Below, piece after piece: positions 18,515 to 28,227 of a DNA stretch of 64,000 nucleotides (position 1 is its first letter; the number at the start of each line of letters is the position of its first letter). The notes beneath the pieces were generated by a model. It was not told where the DNA came from. It saw only the letters and a program-made list of their open reading frames with translations, and searched no databases. The translations under genes were made by a program, and so were the position numbers. Origin of the DNA: an uncultured Eubacteriaceae bacterium (GTDB lineage: Bacteria; Bacillota; Clostridia; Peptostreptococcales; Anaerovoracaceae); NCBI GenBank assembly GCA_903789635.1, contig CAIFEY010000005.1, positions 1-64,000 on the forward strand, given 5' to 3'.

Positions 18515-21500
18515 ATGAGAAGCGATAAATATAATCGTGCAAATGGTCAGTCCGCAGGCACGGCGACGCCCAAAAAGGGCAGGTTTGTTCTTCCGTGGAA
18601 GCGGAAGCATAAGATCCTCGATACGATCTTATTCGTCATCCTGCTGCTGATCCTCGCGGTGTTTATATTCGCGGCGGGCTGCATCATCACGGCTCCGAGC
18701 ATCGACGTCACTCCGAGCAATGTCAGAAGCACGCTTTCCCGCACGACGGTCGTCTACGACTCGAGCGGCAAGAAGGTCGGCAGCGTCTATTCCGGCGAGA
18801 ACCGTATCTGGCTCTCCTATAATGAGATGCCTAAGAAGCTGGTCAACGCCTACGTCGCGCTGGAGGACAAGACGTTCTGGACGCACCACGGATTCAACAT
18901 CACGAGAATCTTCGGCGCGATCAAGGAGTCGCTCACTTCCGGCGGGGACGTCAGCGGAACGAGCACGATCACGCAGCAGCTGGCCAGAAACGTCTACCTG
19001 AAGAAGACGATGAGCCAGCACTCGATCCGGCGTAAGATCATCGAGGCCTGGTACACGATCAAGCTCGAGCACAACCTGACCAAGAAGCAGATCATGGAGG
19101 CATACCTGAACACGATCTACCTCGGATTCAATTCCAACGGCGTAGAGGCCGCTTCCGAGGCGTATTTCAACAAGAACGTCTCCAAGCTGAGTGTCGCGCA
19201 GTGCGCCCTGCTTGCCTCCCTGCCGCAGTGGCCGACCCATTACGCGCCGGTCCAGCTGGTTTCCAACGACTCGGTTACGACGGGCACGACCAACATCCTG
19301 CACAGGAGCAGCCAGGGAACTTATCTGATGAACGACGCGGCCAAGTCCCGCCGCCTGCTCTGCCTCAAGCTGATGCACGATCAGGGATATATTTCCGATG
19401 CGACATATAATGAAGCGAAGTCGGTCAGCCTGAAGGAGATGCTGAACCCTCGCTACACGAGCGGCTCGACGAACAACTCCTACTTCACCGATTACGTCGT
19501 CTCCCAGGTCATCAGCGACCTGCAGAAGAAGGACGGTCTCTCCTACTCCGAAGCGTGGGCCAAAGTCTACCAGGGCGGCCTGGAGATCCATTCCACGATG
19601 GACAGGACGGCACAGAACGTCATCGAGCAGGAGTTCAAGAACGACGCCAACTTCCCGGCGCCGACCAGCATCAATTACGACTCCTCGGGCAACATCATCA
19701 ATAAGTACGGATCCATCATCATGTACAGCTATAACAACTTCTTCGACTCCTCCGGAAACTTCACGTTCTCAAGCGGCGAGGCGACCAAGAACTCGGACGG
19801 ATCCATCACGATCAACAAGGGAAACCGCATCCGCATCTATAAGACGACGGCAAACGGCAAGACCGACTACAGCGTGGAATTCCCGACGATGTTCGTCATG
19901 GAGAACGGCTCGCTGTACTCGATCCCGGGCGGATACATCAACATCCCGCAGGACAAAAAGAAGCTGGACAGCTCAGGGAACCTCGTCGTTGCTGCTTCGT
20001 TCGTGAAGAGCGCGACCGGACGCCTGATGTTCAAGACGGACGCTGCCGGCTCCATCGTCCTGACCAAGGACGGATACACGCTGAACCAGAAAGTCATCCA
20101 GCCGCAGGCGGCGATGACGATCATCGATAATCAGACCGGACAGATCCGCGCCATGGTCGGCGGAAGAAAGATGACCGGAAAGATGCTGTACAACCGCGCG
20201 ACGGAAACCCGTCAGCCGGGATCCTCCATCAAACCACTCGCCGTTTACGGCGCTGCGCTGCAGCAGAGCTATGAGGAGCAGAAGGAAGGAAAGACGCACA
20301 GCTTCGTCAACTACGGCATCGACACCCAGGGAACCGCGGGATGGGGAAATTACATCACTGCAGGCTCCGAGGTCATCGACGAGAAGACGACGATCAACGG
20401 CCAGACCTGGCCGACGAACTCCGGCGGAGGCTACAGCGGTGTGCAGACATTCCGCACGGCGATCCAGAACTCGATCAACACCTGCGCGGTAAAGATCTTC
20501 CTCCAGGTCGGTACGGACTACTCCTACAACATGGTCAAGAAGTTCGGAATCACCTCCCTGGTCGGCTCCGGATCCTCAAACGACAAGAACGCAGCAGCAC
20601 TCGCGCTCGGAGGTATGACAAACGGTGTCTCCACCCTGCAGATGGCGAATGCGTACACGGCCTTTGCCACAGACGGACAGCGGGCATCGTCCCCGATCTG
20701 CTACACCAAGGTCACCGACAATAACCGCACGATCCTGACCGACTCCACGACCAAGACACGTGTCCTCGATGCCGGTGTAGCCTACATCATGAGGAGCTGC
20801 CTGGAAGGCGTCGTCTCCGGCGGAACCGGTACGAACGCCGCTATCTCGGGCGTAACGGTCGGAGGAAAAACCGGTACGACGAGTGACGAGTACGATATCT
20901 GGTTCGACGGATTCACCCCGTCCTACTCCGCGTCCCTGTGGATCGGAAACGACACCAACATCGCGCTGAGCAGCAAGAGTGACGCCGCAGCGGCGCTCTG
21001 GTCCAGAATCATGAGTCAGATCCCGAATGCAGTTAAGGGCACGTATCCGGATATGCCGTCTGACGTTACACAGGTCGGCGGCGAGTACTACACGACCGGA
21101 ACTGCAGGCGGTGCAGGCGGTGTTGCTGCCCCGGAGGGAACTACAGGCTCCTCGACAACGACAGAGGAACAGCAGACTACCACGGAGGGAGAAGACCAAA
21201 ACACCACCGAGGATAATCAGAACACAAACGGAACCACGGACAATCAGAATACGAACCAGAATACGAACGGCGGCAGCACCAACACGAACGGCGGCACCAC
21301 CGATTCTAATTCCGGAACGAACGGAACTACCGGCGGAAACACCAATACCAGCGGCGGCTCCTCCTCTACCATGACGAACGGGTCGACAGGAACCAACTCC
21401 TCGACTTCCGGAACGACCAAGCGAAACGGTGAAAGCCAGTCGAGCTCGGCCAGCCGTTCCGCCGCGAGGACCAGGCAGTATCTGATCATCCCGGACAGCG

Positions 21501-21541
21501 CCTACCAGGGGCTGTCGGACTCGGACAACGAGATCGCATAA
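18515..21541 (+). CDS. Class A penicillin-binding protein (PBP1A family)
   Basis: Bifunctional peptidoglycan synthase. A basic cytoplasmic tail is followed by one membrane anchor (about residues 35-58). The GT51 glycosyltransferase domain has EDKTFWTHHGF with the catalytic Glu and STITQQLARN. The transpeptidase has SSIK (Ser570), SIN, and KTGTTSD. The last ~150 residues are a Thr/Asn/Gly/Ser-rich, repeat-like tail, probably wall-spanning, and differ in composition from the rest. ATG at 18515 is chosen over 18485 because AAAGGCGG lies 7 nt before it. Length 1008 aa. Divergent from comEC. Confidence 0.95.
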   Translation: MRSDKYNRANGQSAGTATPKKGRFVLPWKRKHKILDTILFVILLLILAVFIFAAGCIITAPSIDVTPSNVRSTLSRTTVVYDSSGKKVGSVYSGENRIWLSYNEMPKKLVNAYVALEDKTFWTHHGFNITRIFGAIKESLTSGGDVSGTSTITQQLARNVYLKKTMSQHSIRRKIIEAWYTIKLEHNLTKKQIMEAYLNTIYLGFNSNGVEAASEAYFNKNVSKLSVAQCALLASLPQWPTHYAPVQLVSNDSVTTGTTNILHRSSQGTYLMNDAAKSRRLLCLKLMHDQGYISDATYNEAKSVSLKEMLNPRYTSGSTNNSYFTDYVVSQVISDLQKKDGLSYSEAWAKVYQGGLEIHSTMDRTAQNVIEQEFKNDANFPAPTSINYDSSGNIINKYGSIIMYSYNNFFDSSGNFTFSSGEATKNSDGSITINKGNRIRIYKTTANGKTDYSVEFPTMFVMENGSLYSIPGGYINIPQDKKKLDSSGNLVVAASFVKSATGRLMFKTDAAGSIVLTKDGYTLNQKVIQPQAAMTIIDNQTGQIRAMVGGRKMTGKMLYNRATETRQPGSSIKPLAVYGAALQQSYEEQKEGKTHSFVNYGIDTQGTAGWGNYITAGSEVIDEKTTINGQTWPTNSGGGYSGVQTFRTAIQNSINTCAVKIFLQVGTDYSYNMVKKFGITSLVGSGSSNDKNAAALALGGMTNGVSTLQMANAYTAFATDGQRASSPICYTKVTDNNRTILTDSTTKTRVLDAGVAYIMRSCLEGVVSGGTGTNAAISGVTVGGKTGTTSDEYDIWFDGFTPSYSASLWIGNDTNIALSSKSDAAAALWSRIMSQIPNAVKGTYPDMPSDVTQVGGEYYTTGTAGGAGGVAAPEGTTGSSTTTEEQQTTTEGEDQNTTEDNQNTNGTTDNQNTNQNTNGGSTNTNGGTTDSNSGTNGTTGGNTNTSGGSSSTMTNGSTGTNSSTSGTTKRNGESQSSSASRSAARTRQYLIIPDSAYQGLSDSDNEIA

Positions 21542-21577
21542 TCGAATAATCGCATTACAGATGTGAAACAACAACGG

Positions 21578-21617
21578 CGCGAATCCCGAAGATGCACTTC
21601 GGGATTCGCGTCGTTTT
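21578..21617 (+). terminator. Intrinsic terminator after the PBP gene
   Basis: Perfect 14 bp stem CGCGAATCCCGAAG/CTTCGGGATTCGCG (21578-21591, 21597-21610) with a 5 nt loop, followed by TCGTTTTGTT. Confidence 0.9.
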
Positions 21618-21680
21618 GTTATATGCAGATACATCTTTCACGGCTCTTACGGCTGTGATTGGAGCCAGGACAACATCGGC

Positions 21681-22173
21681 AAAATATCAACCTTGTATAC
21701 TGCATATTGTTGCGCAGAAGTGCGATTTCTTCAAGCTGGCGCAACGGCTTTTACTGAATTGCGTAAGACAGCAATAATGACGCTCCTACGCAACAGCTTC
21801 TGCACGCCGCTTGAACTTATAGATTTATCGTCGGTGTAAAATATTACGCTCTCGAAAATTCGTCTCGTTTTCACACCATTTTTCAGAAAAATATCGTCCA
21901 CGGCGATCATGTTTTATACACTATGTGTAAATATACTTTTAAACTGAGCGTTCGTTCATCTTCACGAGCATTGTCGACCGTTCTCGGATCAATTCATGGT
22001 GATCGCGGGACGTCGTATAGACCATTTTGATATCAAATATGACGCATTTTAAATTGTCAGACTTCTGCACGCGCTTTTTGGCACCGAAAAAGTTGCGTCA
22101 GAGTGCAAAAAGGCACGCTTTGCCAAAGTTATAAATACCCGTTGCGTCAGAATTCAAGATTATCCTTCCTGCA
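21681..22173. repeat. Dispersed ~490 bp non-coding element, copy 1
   Basis: This intergenic stretch aligns along its whole length, with few gaps, to 41941-42438 in the same orientation. Best-conserved blocks include AAAATATCGTCC, GACCATTTTGATATCAA, TTTTAAATTGTCAGACTTCTG, AGTTGCGTCAGAG and GTTGCGTCAGAATT. It is AT-richer than neighbouring genes. The conserved open frame at the 5' end (LYT...IDL, same stop in both copies) shows changes mainly at codon positions 1 and 2, which argues against a protein. It may be a structured RNA, a regulatory element or a decayed mobile element. Confidence 0.75.
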
Positions 22174-22190
22174 CAATGGTTGTAGTCCAG

Positions 22191-22210
22191 AAATGCCCTT
22201 CGGGGTTTTT
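22191..22210 (+). terminator. Small UUCG hairpin with T-run after copy 1
   Basis: CCC-TTCG-GGG followed by TTTTT (22196-22210), with AAA upstream that could pair with the T-run. If the repeat element is transcribed on the plus strand, this could be its terminator. Confidence 0.45.
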
Positions 22211-22314
22211 CCGATAGATTTCATCTATGTGTACTGTATGCATCTAATCCCCCGCGTCCCATTGAAGCCTCCCACCGTCGCACTGCTTCGCCGTATAGAG
22301 GCTATAAACAATAA

Positions 22315-22358
22315 GGGAGGGCTGTGAAAAATGACGAGGCATTTTTCACAGCCCTCCC
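22315..22358. terminator. Bidirectional hairpin of the GGCTGTGAAAAATG family (T1)
   Basis: Perfect 19 bp stem ending GGCTGTGAAAAATG, with a 6 nt loop. It lies between the convergent PBP and rpe genes. The same core arm recurs at 36018, 42743 and 61811, and in part at 61249. T-tracts are weak, so its role as a terminator is inferred from position. Confidence 0.65.
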
Positions 22359-22436
22359 CTTTCATTAGACTTAATTCAACCGTCAATGGCTATGGGCGGC
22401 CGCGTCACGGCATAAGCCGGGCCCCACTAAAGGGTT

Positions 22437-23102
22437 CTATTTCCTTACCGCCTCCGCAGCCGCGCGCAGCTCCTTCACGTGCGCGCCGAGGTCGTCCGCC
22501 TTAAACACGGCGGAGCCGGCGACCATGATGTCGACGCCGGACGCGGACACGTCAGCGATCGTATTAAGATTGACGCCTCCGTCGATCTCGATCTCGTACT
22601 TGAAGCCCTCCTGCTTTCTCAGGGAGTCTAAGCGGCGGATCTTGTTCAGCGTGGACGGGATCAGGCTTTGTCCGCCAAATCCTGGGTTTACGGACATGAT
22701 CAGGATCATGTCGACGTCGGACAGGACCTCCTCCAGTATGACGACCGGGGTGGCCGGATTCAGGGCCACGCCGGCCTTGACGCCGCAGCTTTTGATGTGC
22801 TGGATCGTGCGGCTCAGGTGTGTGCAGGCCTCCTGGTGGACGCAGATGAACTCGGTCTTGTCGGTGACGAAGTCCTCCAGGTACTGGTCCGGGTTCTCGA
22901 TCATCAGATGGACGTCGTACGGGGCGCTCTCGAGCTTGTTCAGGCTCTTCATGACGCTCGCGCCGAAGCTGATGTTCGGGACGAAGTGGCCGTCCATCAC
23001 GTCGACATGGACGTAGTCGGATCCTGCGCGGCTGATCTCCTCGATCTGCTCGCCTAAGCGGGCGAAGTCCGCGGACAGCATGGATGGTGCAATCTTAATC
23101 AT
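22437..23102 (-). CDS. rpe: Ribulose-phosphate 3-epimerase
   Basis: Interconverts ribulose 5-phosphate and xylulose 5-phosphate in the pentose phosphate pathway. TIM-barrel motifs are APSMLSADFARL, HVDVMDGHFVPNISFG, HLMI, VNPGFGGQ and EIDGGVN. Length 221 aa is standard. A strong AGGAGG precedes the ATG. It is the last gene of the long priA-to-rpe run, 112 bp after rsgA, in the conserved rsgA-rpe order. Confidence 0.97.
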   Translation of the reverse strand: MIKIAPSMLSADFARLGEQIEEISRAGSDYVHVDVMDGHFVPNISFGASVMKSLNKLESAPYDVHLMIENPDQYLEDFVTDKTEFICVHQEACTHLSRTIQHIKSCGVKAGVALNPATPVVILEEVLSDVDMILIMSVNPGFGGQSLIPSTLNKIRRLDSLRKQEGFKYEIEIDGGVNLNTIADVSASGVDIMVAGSAVFKADDLGAHVKELRAAAEAVRK

Positions 23103-23214
23103 TATCGTAATCCTCCTGTTGGTGTTTAAGTAGAATCATGCGGTTTCCAGTATTTTCCACCGCGCTTCGGGACAGCATCAGGATGACGCTGTAAAAGCGG
23201 GTTTGGCTTGCGCC

Positions 23215-24102
23215 TTACTTGTTTTTCCAGTCCTGTGCCTTCTCCTGCAGCTCCTCGAAACCATTCACGTAGGACTGGTAGCGGTCCTCGGAGATTTCTC
23301 CGCGCTCGACCGCGTCCCTGACGGCGCAGCCCGGCTCTTTCAGGTGGCGGCAGTTGTCGAAGCGGCATTGACCAATAAAGGGTACCATCTCCGGGTAGTA
23401 TTGGTCAAGGTCTTCCGGCGCGACGCCGGAGAGGTCGAACGACGTGAAGCCCGGCGTGTCGTAGATCAGGCCGCCCAGCGGGTAGTCGAAGATCTCCACG
23501 TGGCGCGTCGTGTGGCGTCCGCGGCGGGTCTTTTGGCTGACGCTGCTCGTCTCCATGTCCGCGTCCGGAACGATCAGGTTGATCAGCGAAGACTTGCCGA
23601 CGCCGGACGGGCCGGCGAACGCGGTATGGCGGCCGGCAAGCGCCTGGCGCAGCTCCTCCAGGCCCTCGCCCGTCTTGGCGCTGACGCTGAAGAACGGGTA
23701 CAGTCCCTCGTAGCGGCCGCGGATTTCCTCCAGCTGCTCGGGTTTCAGCAGGTCACACTTGTTCATGCAAAGGATCGGCTCCGCGTCATTCGACTCCGCC
23801 GTGATCAGGAACTTGTCGATGATTTCGAACATCGGCTTCGGCTTTTTCGCGGCAAAAACAATGACCACCGTGTCAACGTTGGCAACCGGCGGTCTCGTAA
23901 ACGCGTTGCGGCGCGGCAGGATCTCCTGGATCATACCGTCACCGTCGCTGTCTTCCTTGCTGATTATGATTTCCACTTCATCTCCGACCATCGGTGTAAT
24001 TCCCGTCTTGCGGAACAGGCCCCTTCCGCGGGTCTGCACTACGCCCTGTTCGGTCTTGACGTAGTAGAATCCGCCGATCCCTTTAATGATGCGTCCTCTC
24101 AT
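23215..24102 (-). CDS. rsgA: Ribosome small subunit-dependent GTPase RsgA
   Basis: Circularly permuted GTPase that helps 30S maturation. An N-terminal OB domain is followed by the permuted order NKCD (114-117), GPSGVGKSS (164-172) and DTPG (215-218), and a C-terminal zinc site (C246, C251, H253, C259). The frame is open to 24576, but that extension is arginine/proline-rich antisense to prkC; the ATG at 24102 gives the family N-terminus MRGRIIKG and 295 aa. AAAAGGAG lies 12 nt upstream, slightly far. Placed between prkC and rpe as in many Firmicutes. Confidence 0.95.
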   Translation of the reverse strand: MRGRIIKGIGGFYYVKTEQGVVQTRGRGLFRKTGITPMVGDEVEIIISKEDSDGDGMIQEILPRRNAFTRPPVANVDTVVIVFAAKKPKPMFEIIDKFLITAESNDAEPILCMNKCDLLKPEQLEEIRGRYEGLYPFFSVSAKTGEGLEELRQALAGRHTAFAGPSGVGKSSLINLIVPDADMETSSVSQKTRRGRHTTRHVEIFDYPLGGLIYDTPGFTSFDLSGVAPEDLDQYYPEMVPFIGQCRFDNCRHLKEPGCAVRDAVERGEISEDRYQSYVNGFEELQEKAQDWKNK

Positions 24103-24262
24103 GCGATTGATTATCTCCTTTTCATAAAGCATGTGCCGGAAAGCAGTTGATGCCATGCCTCCCGGCGCTGCCCCCGATTCCGGAACGTCCGGCCGGAGGC
24201 AGAACCCCCGTCCGGACAGGACCGTGATTTTCCGATTATTTTTTGCGTTTAATATAGTGAGC

Positions 24263-26134
24263 TTAATTGTCCGCCGCCGCGGAAGACCTGGCGGATGATG
24301 ACGAGGTCTTGCTGCTGCTTGAGGTCGAGCTGGACGACTGCGTCTGGCTCTTGTCCGACGAGCGGGTGGACGAGCTTGCAGAGTCATCCGTCGTCGAGCC
24401 GCTGTCGCTGCTATTGTTATTATTATTGTTATTGTCGTCGCCCGAGTCTGTGGCCGCCTTCGCGACTGTGATCGTGATCGTCGAGCCCTTGTCGGCCTGC
24501 GTTCCGGCCTGGACGCTCTGCGAGATGACCGTTCCGGCCGTCGTGGAGTTGCTCTCCTCGTAGGTGACGGAGACATTGAATCCCGCAGCCTTCAGCTTGG
24601 CCGTCGCGGCGGATACGGTGAGGCTGGTGACGGAAGGTACCTCGACCTTGTTCTCGTCCTCATTGCTCTCCTTAGGACCCTTGCTGACGACGAGGCTGAT
24701 CGAGGAGTCCTTCTGCGCCGTGCTTCCCGCACTCGGAGTCTGGCTCATGATCTCGCCCTTGTCGTAGGAATCGCTGTATGCGTACGAGACGTTGCCGAGC
24801 TTGAAGCCCGCTGCCTCGATGATGTCCTTGGTGCTGCTGTCGTAGGTCTGGCCGACGAGGCTTGGGACTTCGCCGTTAGCGGAGCCCTTGCTGAGGTTGA
24901 CCGTGACGGTCGTTCCCTTATCGACCTCCTCGCCCTCGCCCGGATCCTGCTGTGCGACCCTGCCGGATTCCACGTCGTCGCTGTTGATCGAAGATCCCTT
25001 CGCGATCTTGAGTCCCAGGTCGCTAAGCGTGCTCTTAGCCTGGGAATAACTCATGTCCGTGACGTCCGGGACGGTTACCGTGCTGCTCTTGGTCAGCAGC
25101 TTAGGAATGGCGAATGCGCCGATTACCGCAAGCAGGGCGATCAGGACGACCGCTGTGATGATGCGGCGCGTCTTTGCCGACGATCCCTTCTTCTTGGTCT
25201 TGGCCTTGGACGAAGACACCGGGCGCTTCTGCGCCGCCTTGTGGACCGGCTGAGCCTGCTTCTGCTGCGGCTCCTCGCGCTCCATCTGGTTCGCGAACGC
25301 GTTCCTTCCCATCATGTTCGTGACGTATTCGATGCTGTCGAGATCATTCAGCATGGCGTCCGCGCTCGCGTAGCGGTTCGTCTGGAACTTGTCGGTCGCC
25401 TTCATGACCACCTTCTCGAGCTGCGGCGGGATGCCGGAGACGAAGTCTGACGGCGGTCTGATGTTGTCGTTGATGTGCATCAGCGCGACCTGCACAGGCG
25501 TTTCCCCGTCGAACGGAACGCGGCCGGTCAGCATCTCGTACATGACGATTCCTAAGGAATAGATGTCCGAACGCTCGTCGACGTACGCGCCTCTCGCCTG
25601 CTCCGGCGAGATGTAGTGCACGGAGCCGATGATCTTGCTCGTCTCCTCCATCGTCGAGTCGCTGATCGCCTTCGCGATTCCGAAGTCGCCGAGCTTGGCC
25701 ATGCCGTCGCTCGTGATCATGATGTTGTGCGGCTTGATGTCGCGGTGGATGATGTTATGTTTATGTGCGACGCTGAGTGCGGAGGCGACCTGCTTGGTGA
25801 TGTGGACGACGTCGCGGTAATCCATCGGCGCCTTCTCCTTGATGACCTCGCTCAGCGACTTTCCCTCGATCAGCTCCATGACGATGAAGTGGATGTTTCC
25901 TTCCCTTCCGACATCGTACACGCTGATGATGTTCGGGTGCTGCAGTCCGGCAGCCGCCTGCGACTCAGCCCTGAAGCTGTCTACGAACTGCGCATCCTTG
26001 GTACATTCCGGACGCAGGATTTTTACTGCTACGAAACGGTTCAGCAGGCGGTCCTTGGCCTTGTAGACGACCGCCATGCCGCCCTCTCCGATTTTATTAA
26101 CCAGCTCATATCTGCCGACTAGTAGTTTACTCAT
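24263..26134 (-). CDS. prkC: PASTA-domain Ser/Thr protein kinase
   Basis: Membrane-bound eukaryote-type kinase sensing cell-wall fragments. Kinase domain 8-270 with GEGGMAVVY, K38, HRDIKPHN (D132) and DFG (150-152). A Lys-rich juxtamembrane part is followed by one membrane helix (about 325-344). Three PASTA repeats follow (roughly 351-417, 421-486, 496-560). The tail of ~60 residues has an Asn run and many Ser, and looks disordered. Its start overlaps the end of the PP2C gene by 8 bp, so the kinase and its phosphatase are translationally coupled. Confidence 0.96.
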   Translation of the reverse strand: MSKLLVGRYELVNKIGEGGMAVVYKAKDRLLNRFVAVKILRPECTKDAQFVDSFRAESQAAAGLQHPNIISVYDVGREGNIHFIVMELIEGKSLSEVIKEKAPMDYRDVVHITKQVASALSVAHKHNIIHRDIKPHNIMITSDGMAKLGDFGIAKAISDSTMEETSKIIGSVHYISPEQARGAYVDERSDIYSLGIVMYEMLTGRVPFDGETPVQVALMHINDNIRPPSDFVSGIPPQLEKVVMKATDKFQTNRYASADAMLNDLDSIEYVTNMMGRNAFANQMEREEPQQKQAQPVHKAAQKRPVSSSKAKTKKKGSSAKTRRIITAVVLIALLAVIGAFAIPKLLTKSSTVTVPDVTDMSYSQAKSTLSDLGLKIAKGSSINSDDVESGRVAQQDPGEGEEVDKGTTVTVNLSKGSANGEVPSLVGQTYDSSTKDIIEAAGFKLGNVSYAYSDSYDKGEIMSQTPSAGSTAQKDSSISLVVSKGPKESNEDENKVEVPSVTSLTVSAATAKLKAAGFNVSVTYEESNSTTAGTVISQSVQAGTQADKGSTITITVAKAATDSGDDNNNNNNNSSDSGSTTDDSASSSTRSSDKSQTQSSSSTSSSSKTSSSSARSSAAADN

Positions 26135-26873
26135 CCAGGTCTCCCTCCGTTATTTTTATGCAAATAACCGTGATATTGTCGTGGCCACCTCTGTCGTTGG
26201 CCTCCCGAACCAGATGATCACAGGTTTCCTCCATGGAATAGTTTGCGTCGAGCTCCTTCTTGATGCCTTCGCTGCCGATCTCGCCGTGAAGCCCGTCCGT
26301 AGAGATCAGGATGATGTCCCCAATCTCGAGCGGCTCCTCGTAGTAATCGGCGCGAACCTTCTCGTCAGCGCCGACGGCCCGCATGATGACATGACGCTTC
26401 TCATGCACGGTGGCCTGGTCGGCGGTGATGACCCCGGCTTTCAGCAGCTGATTGACGTATGTGTGGTCAACTGTGATTTGCCTGAGCTCGCCCCGGCGAT
26501 AGAGATAGACCCTGCTGTCGCCGATATTCATCGCGTAGAGGGTGTGTCCGGTGACGTAGGCCAGTGCGATCGTCGTCGCCATGCCCTTGGTCTCCGCCTT
26601 CTCATGCATCACCTCAAGTATTTCTTCATTCACCTTGTCAAAACAGGAGCTGAAGTATCGTTTGATCTCGGACATGTTGACGGCGCCTTCCAGGCTGTGT
26701 GTCTGGACGAACCTCGCAATCCCCTGAATTGCGGTCTTGCTGGCGATTTCGCCGGCGTTGCTCCCCCCGACCCCGTCGGCCACCATGTATACATGATAGA
26801 CCGGCATAAGTCCGCAGGCGTCCTCATTATGGTCCCTCGTCATCCCCTGATCTGTCTTGGATGCCACTTCCAT
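26127..26873 (-). CDS. prpC: PP2C-type Ser/Thr phosphatase, Stp/PrpC
   Basis: Metal-dependent phosphatase that reverses PrkC phosphorylation. PP2C motifs are TDQGMTRDHNEDA, VADGVGGSNAGE, NIGDSRVYLYR, and ILISTDGLHGEI, with a late NDRGGHDNITVICI. Length 248 aa is typical. GGAGG lies within the end of rsmB, 14 nt before the ATG. It overlaps the downstream kinase gene by 8 bp. Confidence 0.96.
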   Translation of the reverse strand: MEVASKTDQGMTRDHNEDACGLMPVYHVYMVADGVGGSNAGEIASKTAIQGIARFVQTHSLEGAVNMSEIKRYFSSCFDKVNEEILEVMHEKAETKGMATTIALAYVTGHTLYAMNIGDSRVYLYRRGELRQITVDHTYVNQLLKAGVITADQATVHEKRHVIMRAVGADEKVRADYYEEPLEIGDIILISTDGLHGEIGSEGIKKELDANYSMEETCDHLVREANDRGGHDNITVICIKITEGDLDE

Positions 26874-26878
26874 ATTAA

Positions 26879-28180
26879 TTAAATATTCCTCCTCATTATG
26901 CAGAAATAAAAGCCGTCGGTTCCGTCCAGGTTCGGCAGAAGCTGACGCTCCGCTTCCTTCAGGAACTGACCTTTCTGCCGGCGGATGAATTCCTCCGTCA
27001 CGGCCTCATTTTCCACTCGGTTGATCGTACACGTGCTGTACATGATCCTTCCGCCCGGACGGACGAGCTCCGCGCTTGCCTGCAGGATTGCAAGCTGCTT
27101 TTCTGCGAGCTCTCTGCCGGAATCGGCGAGTTCTCTGTACCGGATCTCCGGCTTCCTGCGCATGACGCCCAGCCCGCTGCATGGGACATCGCAGATCACG
27201 GCATCCGCCGTCTCCTTGAGTTCCCCTGCCTCAGCCGCCGCGTCGCGCACCGCGGCTTCGATGATGCTTAAACCCAGACGCTTAGCCTGCGTCCTGATCA
27301 GCGGAAGCTTGTGCTCGTAGACGTCGAACGTCAGGACCCTTCCCTGATTCTGCATCATGATCGCCGCCGCCATGGACTTTCCGCCCGGCGCGCCGCAGAC
27401 ATCGATTACGGTTTCTCCCGCTTCAGGCGCGAGCATAGAGACCGCGGCCGCGGATGACGGATCCTGCACGTAGAACCAGCCCTTTCGGAAGTCCTCGGTA
27501 TCGAGCAGTCCGCCCCCTTTCACGGAAAACATCGGAAGAGAATCGGAAAGCCCGTCGAGCGCGATCGGCTCCGCGGAAAGCGACTGCCCCGCGAGGGACG
27601 CCTTCAGCTCATCCGCAGAAATCTTAACGGAATTTCCCACAACACAAAAAGGAGGCTTCTCCTGCTGCGCGCGCAGAACCTCTTCTGCCGCCTCCGGTCC
27701 CAGTTGACCGATCCACAGACGGACGATCCACGGGAGTACGGAGTACCGCGCGGACAGGCGTTTCACAGGATCCTTCTCCTGCTCCGGCTGCCTCAGGCTG
27801 TCTCTCTTTCTGGTCAAATTCCTCAGCACCGCATTCACGAATCCCTTCTGCGGGCGGCATACAGTCGCCGCGAGTTCCGTGCAGCCGTTCACCGCGGCGT
27901 AGTCCGGAACCGAATCCATGAACAGGATCTGGTACGCACCCATGTGCAGCAGGATGTTCACCTGCGGTTTCAGCTTCATGTATCCGTGCGTGACCAGCTG
28001 CTTCAGCAGATAATCGAGGTACATCCAGTGCTGCTCCGTCCCGTAGACGAGCTCCCGCACGAACGCCGGGGAATCCGCATGGCACTTCTCCATCTGCTTC
28101 CCCACCTCTAAATTTGCATAAGCCTGATCCTTCACGACGCGCATCAGCGTCTGGAATGCTGCTTTACGGTTTCTGTCCAT
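26879..28180 (-). CDS. rsmB: 16S rRNA (cytosine-967-C5)-methyltransferase RsmB
   Basis: NusB-like RNA-binding domain in the first ~140 residues, then a Rossmann methyltransferase: VCGAPGGKSMAAA, DVPCSGLGVMRRKPEIRY (first conserved Cys) and YSTCTINRVENE (catalytic Cys). GACAGGAG lies 5 nt before the ATG at 28180, which is preferred to the upstream start at 28210 (433 aa). It opens the rsmB-prpC-prkC-rsgA-rpe part; a TATAAT sits at 28214-28219 behind a strong terminator, suggesting a promoter here. Confidence 0.95.
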   Translation of the reverse strand: MDRNRKAAFQTLMRVVKDQAYANLEVGKQMEKCHADSPAFVRELVYGTEQHWMYLDYLLKQLVTHGYMKLKPQVNILLHMGAYQILFMDSVPDYAAVNGCTELAATVCRPQKGFVNAVLRNLTRKRDSLRQPEQEKDPVKRLSARYSVLPWIVRLWIGQLGPEAAEEVLRAQQEKPPFCVVGNSVKISADELKASLAGQSLSAEPIALDGLSDSLPMFSVKGGGLLDTEDFRKGWFYVQDPSSAAAVSMLAPEAGETVIDVCGAPGGKSMAAAIMMQNQGRVLTFDVYEHKLPLIRTQAKRLGLSIIEAAVRDAAAEAGELKETADAVICDVPCSGLGVMRRKPEIRYRELADSGRELAEKQLAILQASAELVRPGGRIMYSTCTINRVENEAVTEEFIRRQKGQFLKEAERQLLPNLDGTDGFYFCIMRRNI

Positions 28181-28227
28181 TCTCTCTCCTGTCACTTTTA
28201 TTTCTATCACTCTATTATAGCAGAAAA

